Below are positions 58,640-64,000 of a stretch of DNA of 64,000 bases, one piece after another. The stretch's first letter is position 1. Each line of letters opens with the position of its first letter. The notes under the pieces were generated by a model, which did no database searches, was not told where the DNA came from, and saw only the letters and a program-made list of their open reading frames with translations. The position numbers and the translations under genes are program-made. Origin of the DNA: Pectobacterium punjabense (GTDB taxonomy: Bacteria; Pseudomonadota; Gammaproteobacteria; Enterobacterales; Enterobacteriaceae); NCBI RefSeq assembly GCF_012427845.1, contig NZ_CP038498.1, forward strand, positions 1,674,001 through 1,738,000, written 5' to 3'.

Positions 58640-59878
58640 TTAATCTTGCTCCCGGTGGCTTGCAGTTGCAGTAGGAATACCTTCTGAAAACACGTGGGAA
58701 AGTCGCATAGATAGCCTCTTGGCGGGCCACAGGCTGGCGACGGCAAAGCAGGCCAGCACGCCTAGCGTGGTCTGATAGTTTGTGTGGTGTGCGAGCTGAA
58801 GTGCGGCGATCGACACGATCATAGCGACGGCAGCATCGGTGGATTGAAACAGTGCATAGTCGGACGCGGGTTGATACGGTCTGACTAGCCCCATCAGAAC
58901 GTTGTATAGCGTGACAAACCCGACAGCGGCAGCCAGATTGACCACGCCAAAGAGTGCAATCCAGGCATTCAACGGATACCGCGGGTAACCGACGGCTAGC
59001 ACGATAGCGAGCAGGGCGTGCACGATCATCACGGGCAATAGGCAGTGCAGCGCGCCCATGCGTCGAATCAGAAGGTTAGCGAGCACAATCCCTACGCCGC
59101 TGACTGCGGTGCTGTACACGGTCATGACAATACCTAACTGGCTCAGGCTAAGTTGTTGATCGATGAGCATAACGGTCTGTAGCGCCATCATGCCGCGCAT
59201 CGCCAGATAGAAAATGGCCGTGAAGGCTAATACTGGCCAGAGCGCCTTAAATGTCTGGCGATTTAGCGTCGGGGGCGCAGTGGGATCAGAATGACGCACG
59301 GTTTGGCGGGTATAGCGCAGCGGCAGAATGAGCATCAGCAGCGACAGCCCTGCCAGCGCGAAGAAACCGCCTTGCCACCCCGTATGCTCGGTAATACTCA
59401 GAAACGCATAAGAGCCGAATAGAATGCCCAGATAGCTCCCGCCGACCTGTGCAGTATTTGCCAGCGCGCGACTGGACGTGTTGGTGGTGCAGATTGTAAT
59501 ACCATCTGCATAGATATCGTGGCTGGCAGAGAGCAGCGCCAACAACATCAGCGCGATAACGATAGCTAAAACAGATTGCTCCGGTGAGATCAGGCCAATT
59601 ACAGTCAGCGTTACCGCCATGGCGATCTGGAGCAGTACCAGACTGCCTAAATAGGGGTTACCGCGCAAAGGAAGGGCGTGGCGCTCTCCCCACGGTGCCC
59701 ACAGGCACTTGGCAATCCATGGAACGAAGGTCAGTGACAGCCAGCTTAATTGCGCAAGATCTAATCCGGCATGGCGGAAATAGCCTACAACGCCTTGCAT
59801 GATGAGCGCAGTGATCATGCCTTGATGCAGGTAGAAACACCAATAGGGCAGGTAGCGTGTGAATGGGCTGTGCGTCAT
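58640..59878 (-). CDS. ybtX: YbtX/RhtX-like MFS siderophore transporter
   Basis: 412 residues, twelve hydrophobic helices. The N-terminus MTHSPFTRYLPYWCFYLHQGMITALIMQGVVGYF fits the RhtX/FptX/YbtX family of inner-membrane siderophore permeases. Overlaps the next upstream gene by 4 bp. Ends 28 bp before the fyuA operator region. Symbol by family and context. Confidence 0.83.
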   Translation of the reverse strand: MTHSPFTRYLPYWCFYLHQGMITALIMQGVVGYFRHAGLDLAQLSWLSLTFVPWIAKCLWAPWGERHALPLRGNPYLGSLVLLQIAMAVTLTVIGLISPEQSVLAIVIALMLLALLSASHDIYADGITICTTNTSSRALANTAQVGGSYLGILFGSYAFLSITEHTGWQGGFFALAGLSLLMLILPLRYTRQTVRHSDPTAPPTLNRQTFKALWPVLAFTAIFYLAMRGMMALQTVMLIDQQLSLSQLGIVMTVYSTAVSGVGIVLANLLIRRMGALHCLLPVMIVHALLAIVLAVGYPRYPLNAWIALFGVVNLAAAVGFVTLYNVLMGLVRPYQPASDYALFQSTDAAVAMIVSIAALQLAHHTNYQTTLGVLACFAVASLWPAKRLSMRLSHVFSEGIPTATASHREQD

Positions 59879-60297
59879 GGTTGGTCGCGATCCAGCAGCG
59901 TTATCGCCAGCGCCTGTGCTTCAGGCAACGTGGCGACGACAAAATAGGTGTAAGGGGCTTGTTCGGATTGTGCCCAGTTATCTGCCCGTTCCACGTATTT
60001 TTGTCTTTTGGCCTCGTCGCTTTCGATACGGATCGCGCCTGCGCAGTATTGTTGTTGCAGGCTAACGTTATCGCGCGTCCACTGAAGATAAGCCTTCATA
60101 AAGACAGGAGAATGGTAGGGCAGGTCGGCACCGGTCATACAGAGTACAAAACGTTCTTGAGCGGCATACAGCTGAGTAACCTGTGCCATATAGGCAGCGG
60201 ATTTATCGTCAGGCACCTGTTCTGGCATGTGTAAGAAAACGATTGGCCAGGTATGCGTATCAAGAAAAGGAGGCGGTGTTACGATGGAATCGGGCAT
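59875..60297 (-). CDS. Uncharacterised 140-residue protein of the siderophore locus
   Basis: First gene of the leftward siderophore transcript, coupled by a 4-bp overlap with the ybtX-like gene. Soluble, no signal peptide, one Cys pair far apart (Cys53 and Cys85 approximately), rich in aromatic residues (PIVFLHMPEQVPDD, PYHSPVFMKAYLQW, QAPYTYFVVATLPEAQALAITLLD). I do not recognise it among the known ybt genes. Preceded by Fur and YbtA-type sites at 60323-60386. Confidence 0.75.
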   Translation of the reverse strand: MPDSIVTPPPFLDTHTWPIVFLHMPEQVPDDKSAAYMAQVTQLYAAQERFVLCMTGADLPYHSPVFMKAYLQWTRDNVSLQQQYCAGAIRIESDEAKRQKYVERADNWAQSEQAPYTYFVVATLPEAQALAITLLDRDQP

Positions 60298-60322
60298 GAC
60301 GGTTTCTCCTGCGTGTAATGGA

Positions 60323-60386
60323 GAAAATGATAATCATTCGCTATTGTGGCGCTACCCGAATCCAGTCTATTTGTACCCGTATCGGG
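60323..60386 (-). promoter_or_regulatory. Fur box and YbtA-type direct repeats before the 140-residue gene
   Basis: GAAAATGATAATCATTCGC (60323-60341) matches 16 of 19 Fur bases. CTACCCGAATCCAG (60352-60365) and GTACCCGTATCGGG (60373-60386) repeat with ACCCG units again 21 bp apart. Confidence 0.8.
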
Positions 60387-60409
60387 ATGATTGTTACGTC
60401 AACTGCCCG

Positions 60410-61378
60410 CTAAATATTCAGGCGTTTGAACGCAGAGGGCGTGACGCCAAACTGTTTCTGGAATGCCGCACTAAAGTGGCTGGCGTTGGCATAGCCCAAA
60501 TCGGTGGCGACGACCATGACCGGCGCACCCGTGACAAACAGACGACGACGTGCTTCATGCATACGTTCGGCCTGGAATAATCCATAGATACTGTTATTGA
60601 AGAGCTGACGGAATCCGCGTTTCAGCTTGAGTACGCTTAATCCAGTTTCTCTGGACAACATGGCGATGGTCGGAGCCTGTGACAGATCTGCCAGCAGCCG
60701 ATCTTTTGCCCGCAGCAGTTTCTGGCGATCGGCCAGACTCAGCGTGTCCTGCTGGGGAACCGCATCGGAATGTCCGGCGACGGCGAGGCTGACTAGAATC
60801 ATACTTTGTCCCAGCAGCCACAATGGTGTATGGCGATTTTCACCTGCCTGCTGTGGATGCGTCAGGCTGGACAGCGCGTGGCTTAATACCTGAGCGGTAC
60901 CCCGCATTTCGGCATTACAGTCGCAATGCGTACAGAGCCGACCAGAATCCAACTGCTGTTGCAGTTTACCCGTGAGATCCGGTACCCAATTAGCCAGTAA
61001 CGCTGGGCTTAGCGACACCGTGACACTTTCAAACTGTCCGGCATAGGACGATGTGCCCTGACAGTCTGGCGTGTAGCTAATGCAGCCCGACCCCTGCTTC
61101 AGTACATGTTCTCGTCCCCGATCGCCCTTCAGTGAAAATTGCGAATCCCCCTGCAATGAACAGGAAAAGTTGATGCGACCCCAGTCATCATGCAAATGCA
61201 TTGTCGTGGGCTGTCGGAACGTCCCCCGCCACACCAGAATGTCTAATCCCTCCTGAAGTGTAGCGCGCAGTAGGCTACAGTCCGCGCCAGTATCCGGCCG
61301 CATGACGTGCAGTTCAGCGATTAAATTTGAAATGGTGACTTCAGGCTCGCGGGAGGATTTCAGTGGGGAAGCATTCAA
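60410..61378 (-). CDS. ybtA: AraC-family siderophore-locus regulator YbtA
   Basis: 322 residues, recognisably YbtA over its length: RPDTGADCSLLRATLQEGLDILVWRGTFRQPTTMHLHDDWGRINFSCSL, and the C-terminal AraC domain APTIAMLSRETGLSVLKLKRGFRQLF then LGYANASHFSAAFQKQFGVTPS. YbtA with bound siderophore activates receptor and transport genes. It has two Cys pairs (CTHCDC) in the central region. Divergent from ybtP, with operator at 61448-61512. Confidence 0.9.
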   Translation of the reverse strand: MNASPLKSSREPEVTISNLIAELHVMRPDTGADCSLLRATLQEGLDILVWRGTFRQPTTMHLHDDWGRINFSCSLQGDSQFSLKGDRGREHVLKQGSGCISYTPDCQGTSSYAGQFESVTVSLSPALLANWVPDLTGKLQQQLDSGRLCTHCDCNAEMRGTAQVLSHALSSLTHPQQAGENRHTPLWLLGQSMILVSLAVAGHSDAVPQQDTLSLADRQKLLRAKDRLLADLSQAPTIAMLSRETGLSVLKLKRGFRQLFNNSIYGLFQAERMHEARRRLFVTGAPVMVVATDLGYANASHFSAAFQKQFGVTPSAFKRLNI

Positions 61379-61447
61379 TGGGCAAACTCCTGAAGATGCT
61401 GGTTGCCGTCATCGGACGATCGCGGCAATGCGCTTGATGACAGTACA

Positions 61448-61512
61448 TCCCGTACCGATCCGGGTAGAAATCGGCTCGAATCGGGTAGATACGCAATTGA
61501 GAATAGTTATTA
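61448..61512 (+). promoter_or_regulatory. YbtA-type direct repeats and Fur-like box between ybtA and ybtP
   Basis: On the minus strand CTACCCGATTCGAG and CTACCCGGATCGGT have their ACCCG units (plus-strand CGGGT at 61461 and 61482) 21 bp apart, in opposite orientation to the two leftward sites but with the same orientation relative to the controlled gene. TGAGAATAGTTATTA (61498-61512) is a Fur-like box with 11 of 14 matches. Confidence 0.75.
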
Positions 61513-61595
61513 TTCCTGACTTTATTGTCGCCGTCGAGTTGATTTGCTGGCCTTGCGGGTAACCGACTGTGTAGGAAGGAGAAAAGAGAGAAGCT

Positions 61596-63422
61596 ATGCC
61601 ACATTCTGCTGTTGATGGTGATTCATCCGCTGCCACGTCGCCTTCTACGCCACAACGTCGAGCCTGGCAGATTATGCATCCCGTGCGAGGACAGATTCGT
61701 CTGGCGATGTTCCTGTCTGGGCTGTCGGTGTTGGCGGGAATCGCTTTTTTACTCTCTCTGGCGTGGAGTATCCAACTCCTGATCGTACAGCCTGCGTCAT
61801 GGCCGCGAATTCCGATGGGGGGAGCCGTGCTGTGTCTGTGCGCCAGTTATCTGCTGCGTTTGCAAGCCTTTAATCAATCCCACTATGCCGCGTTTCGGCT
61901 GGAAAATCAGATTCGTAGCGCGCTGGCGGAACGGTTGGCGTGCATTCCGCTCGGTGAGGTACAGCGCCTGGGTACCGGTTTGCTGGTGAAGATCGTGCAG
62001 GATGATGTAAAAGCGCTTCATCTGTTTGTGGCGGATAGCACGCCGCTTTATGCCCGTGCTTTTGTGGCGCCGCTGTGTACGGGCGCGTTGCTGTTCTGGC
62101 TGGATTGGCGTTTGGCATTGGCGGCCTTGTTGGTGCTGGTCGTCGGCGCGGTGGTGCTGATGTTGGCGATGCGCCATGCCGGTGAGATGAGCCAGCGTTA
62201 TAACCAGGCGCGCGAGCAGGTCAGTGCCGCCGTGATTGAATTTGTACAGGCGATGCCAGTGGTGCGTACTTTCGATACGGGAGCTTCAACATTTGGGCGC
62301 TACCAACTGGCGTTGGAAAACTATCTGGATGTGCTTACCCGCTGGTATCAGCAGGCAGGATTCTCGGCGCGTTTCTCCTTTGCGGTACTTAACCCGCTTC
62401 CTACGTTGCTGGCGTTGTGCTGGGTGGCATTCGGTTTCTACAGTCACGGTAGTCTCGATTTCGGTCTGTGGGTGGCCGTGCTGCTGCTTGGCAATGGTAT
62501 GGCGGAGGCGGTCATGCCGATGATGGCCCTGAATCATATGGTAGCGAAAACCCGATTGAGTATTGCTCGGATTCAGGACGTACTGGCGTTACCGTCGCTG
62601 CCGGAAACGGACAGTGATGCTTTCCCTATCGATGCCAGCGTGCATTTTGAACAGGTCAATTTCCGCTACGACCGGCATGCGAGTGACGGGGTGCTGGAGG
62701 ACGTCAGCTTTCAGGTGCCGGCTGGTTCGGTTACGGCGCTGGTGGGATCATCTGGCGCAGGGAAAACCACGGTGGCTCGCCTTATTCCTCGCTTTTGGGA
62801 TGTGACGGCTGGACGTATTTTGATTGGCGGTGTCGATATCCGACAGATGAAAACTGAGACGCTCATGCAGCAGGTGTCGTTTGTTTTTCAGGAGTCTTTC
62901 CTGTTTGCGGACACCCTCGCGAATAACATTCGGCTTGGTTTGCCTGAAAAAACGATGGACGAGGTGATTGCCGCAGCGACGGCAGCGCAAGCGCACGATT
63001 TTATCATGGCGCTGCCGCACGGTTACGACACGCTGGCCGGTGAACGCGGTCAGTTCCTCTCTGGCGGCCAGCGTCAGCGCATCGCCATTGCACGTGCATT
63101 GCTGCATAACCGGCCGATTCTGGTGCTGGATGAACCGACGGCTTTTGCCGACCCGGAGAATGAAGCTGCGCTGCTGGCGGCGCTTGGCATCCTGATGCGG
63201 GGGAAAACGGTCATTATGATAGCGCACCGTCTGTCGACGATCCGCGATGCCGATCAGATACTGGTCTTCGATCGCGGACGGCTGAGCGAGTCTGGTCAGC
63301 ATGACGCGTTGCTGGCCGCACAAGGTCGCTATAGCGAATTGTGGCGACATTATGAGCAGGCGCAGAATTGGGCGCTGGGTAGCGTACCACCGAGCGGCGG
63401 GCAAGCAGGAGAGCGCGAGTGA
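61596..63422 (+). CDS. ybtP: ABC transporter YbtP-type, membrane-ATPase fusion
   Basis: 608 residues: exporter-fold membrane domain (about 30-320) and ATPase domain: Walker A GSSGAGKT (384-391), signature LSGGQ (489-493), Walker B ILVLDEP, His544. Close to YbtP, which with YbtQ imports ferric yersiniabactin across the inner membrane despite an exporter fold. The stop overlaps the next start by one base. Confidence 0.9.
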   Translation: MPHSAVDGDSSAATSPSTPQRRAWQIMHPVRGQIRLAMFLSGLSVLAGIAFLLSLAWSIQLLIVQPASWPRIPMGGAVLCLCASYLLRLQAFNQSHYAAFRLENQIRSALAERLACIPLGEVQRLGTGLLVKIVQDDVKALHLFVADSTPLYARAFVAPLCTGALLFWLDWRLALAALLVLVVGAVVLMLAMRHAGEMSQRYNQAREQVSAAVIEFVQAMPVVRTFDTGASTFGRYQLALENYLDVLTRWYQQAGFSARFSFAVLNPLPTLLALCWVAFGFYSHGSLDFGLWVAVLLLGNGMAEAVMPMMALNHMVAKTRLSIARIQDVLALPSLPETDSDAFPIDASVHFEQVNFRYDRHASDGVLEDVSFQVPAGSVTALVGSSGAGKTTVARLIPRFWDVTAGRILIGGVDIRQMKTETLMQQVSFVFQESFLFADTLANNIRLGLPEKTMDEVIAAATAAQAHDFIMALPHGYDTLAGERGQFLSGGQRQRIAIARALLHNRPILVLDEPTAFADPENEAALLAALGILMRGKTVIMIAHRLSTIRDADQILVFDRGRLSESGQHDALLAAQGRYSELWRHYEQAQNWALGSVPPSGGQAGERE

Positions 63423-64000
63423 TGAACGAAAATCATGTCGTAATAGCGACACGGCTATCTGCGTGGTGGCATACATATCGTCAACTGGAGCGGGTCACGG
63501 GCTCACAGTCGAGGGTATTTCGTTGGTGTTGCCTGAACCTGCTGGCGGCGGCTATCGCGCAAGGACTGGCACTGGCATGCCTGTTTCCACTGTTGTCGGC
63601 GTTTACCCTCGTAGAGGCGTCGCACGAGATAGCGAGCTGGCTGGTGGTTATGACGCTCCTGAGCCTGTTGACGCTGATGTTGCGCTGGTATGGGCAGGGA
63701 TTTGAATATCGCGGGCAGCTTGCGGCGGTGACCCATGAACTGCGTATGCGTCTGGGAGAGAAACTGCGGAGTATGCCGTTGACCACGCTTCAGTCCTCGC
63801 GGGCGGGGGATATTAACGCGCTGCTGCTGGGGAGTGTGGATGAAAATCTGAACTATATGTTGGCGATAATAAACCAACTGCTGTTGGCCATCGTGACGCC
63901 TGTCGTGATAGCGCTCGTCATGCTGACGGTGGAGTGGCGGTTAGGCGTGAGTCTGCTGTTGCTCTTTCCGGCCATCGTACTGCTTTATCGCTGGCGGCGG
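63422..64000 (+). CDS. ybtQ: ABC transporter YbtQ-type, 3' end beyond window
   Basis: ATG at 63422 overlaps the ybtP stop (TGATG), and the frame is open to the window end: 193 residues of the membrane domain (for example LELAAAIAQGLALACLFPLL-like helices, GLAVTHELRMRLGEKLRSMPLTTLQ coupling region). The ATPase domain lies outside. Expected partner of YbtP. Confidence 0.85.
   Translation, partial: MNENHVVIATRLSAWWHTYRQLERVTGSQSRVFRWCCLNLLAAAIAQGLALACLFPLLSAFTLVEASHEIASWLVVMTLLSLLTLMLRWYGQGFEYRGQLAAVTHELRMRLGEKLRSMPLTTLQSSRAGDINALLLGSVDENLNYMLAIINQLLLAIVTPVVIALVMLTVEWRLGVSLLLLFPAIVLLYRWRR

Noticed and set aside
61797..62177. Minus-strand frames opposite ybtP
   Set aside because: Gln/Arg/His-rich, typical antisense shadow of a GC-rich membrane protein gene.

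Overview
The window looks like chromosome from a soft-rot enterobacterium of the Pectobacterium type (Pectobacteriaceae). Many proteins are close relatives of enterobacterial ones I recognise from memory (Cbl, GltP, DcuB, PatA, PatD, Amn, Cdh), two ERIC repeats are present, and the accessory content is heavy in metal acquisition. The species was not determined. I see no rRNA, tRNA, CRISPR array, insertion sequence or phage.

Layout. 0-2 kb: the edge of an unidentified reading frame and a chemoreceptor. 2.3-10.2 kb: a Fur-boxed seven-gene iron locus of the FetMP/P19 type (FTR1 permease, P19 protein, DUF2318-YHS membrane protein, two FtsX-like permeases, LolD-like ATPase, thioredoxin-like lipoprotein). 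10.2-18 kb: DMT transporter, AraC regulator, an ERIC, cbl, gltP, a HcxA-like dehydrogenase, and dcuB with an FNR-like site. 18.8-28.9 kb: a complete haem-hemophore locus hasI-hasS-hasR-hasA-hasD-hasE plus its own TolC-type gene, with Fur boxes before hasI and hasR. 29.1-32.7 kb: a 53-residue protein, then patD and patA (putrescine to GABA). 33-39 kb: second ERIC, second chemoreceptor, a secreted carboxylesterase, an O-methyltransferase-like gene and a divergent AraC regulator beside a Fur-like box.

39.2-47.6 kb: a block flanked by two Zur-like operators. It holds a small secreted cysteine-containing protein, amn, and an ABC importer (fused double permease, lipoprotein binding protein, two ATPases) with an embedded MFS transporter. 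This resembles the transport half of opine-metallophore (staphylopine/pseudopaline type) systems without visible biosynthesis genes, and is the best candidate here for an undescribed zinc-responsive system. One ATPase carries a 15-bp tandem repeat encoding a pentapeptide tail.

47.7-55.4 kb: an Rpn-family nuclease, then a sulfur-scavenging type locus: arylsulfotransferase-like protein fused to a thioredoxin domain, ATPase, fused double permease, divergent binding protein and a LysR regulator. 55.5-56.2 kb: cdh. 56.4-64 kb: a yersiniabactin-type uptake locus (fyuA, ybtX-like, an unknown 140-residue protein, ybtA, ybtP and the start of ybtQ). Its three intergenic regions each carry two direct repeats of a CTACCCG-type motif exactly 21 bp apart beside a Fur-like box, as expected for YbtA plus Fur control. 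No siderophore synthesis genes lie inside the window.

Taken together the window covers four metal-acquisition routes (probable ferrous iron, haem, yersiniabactin-type ferric siderophore, and a probable zinc metallophore), with ordinary metabolic genes between. All family calls are from reading motifs and remembered homologues; no search was run.
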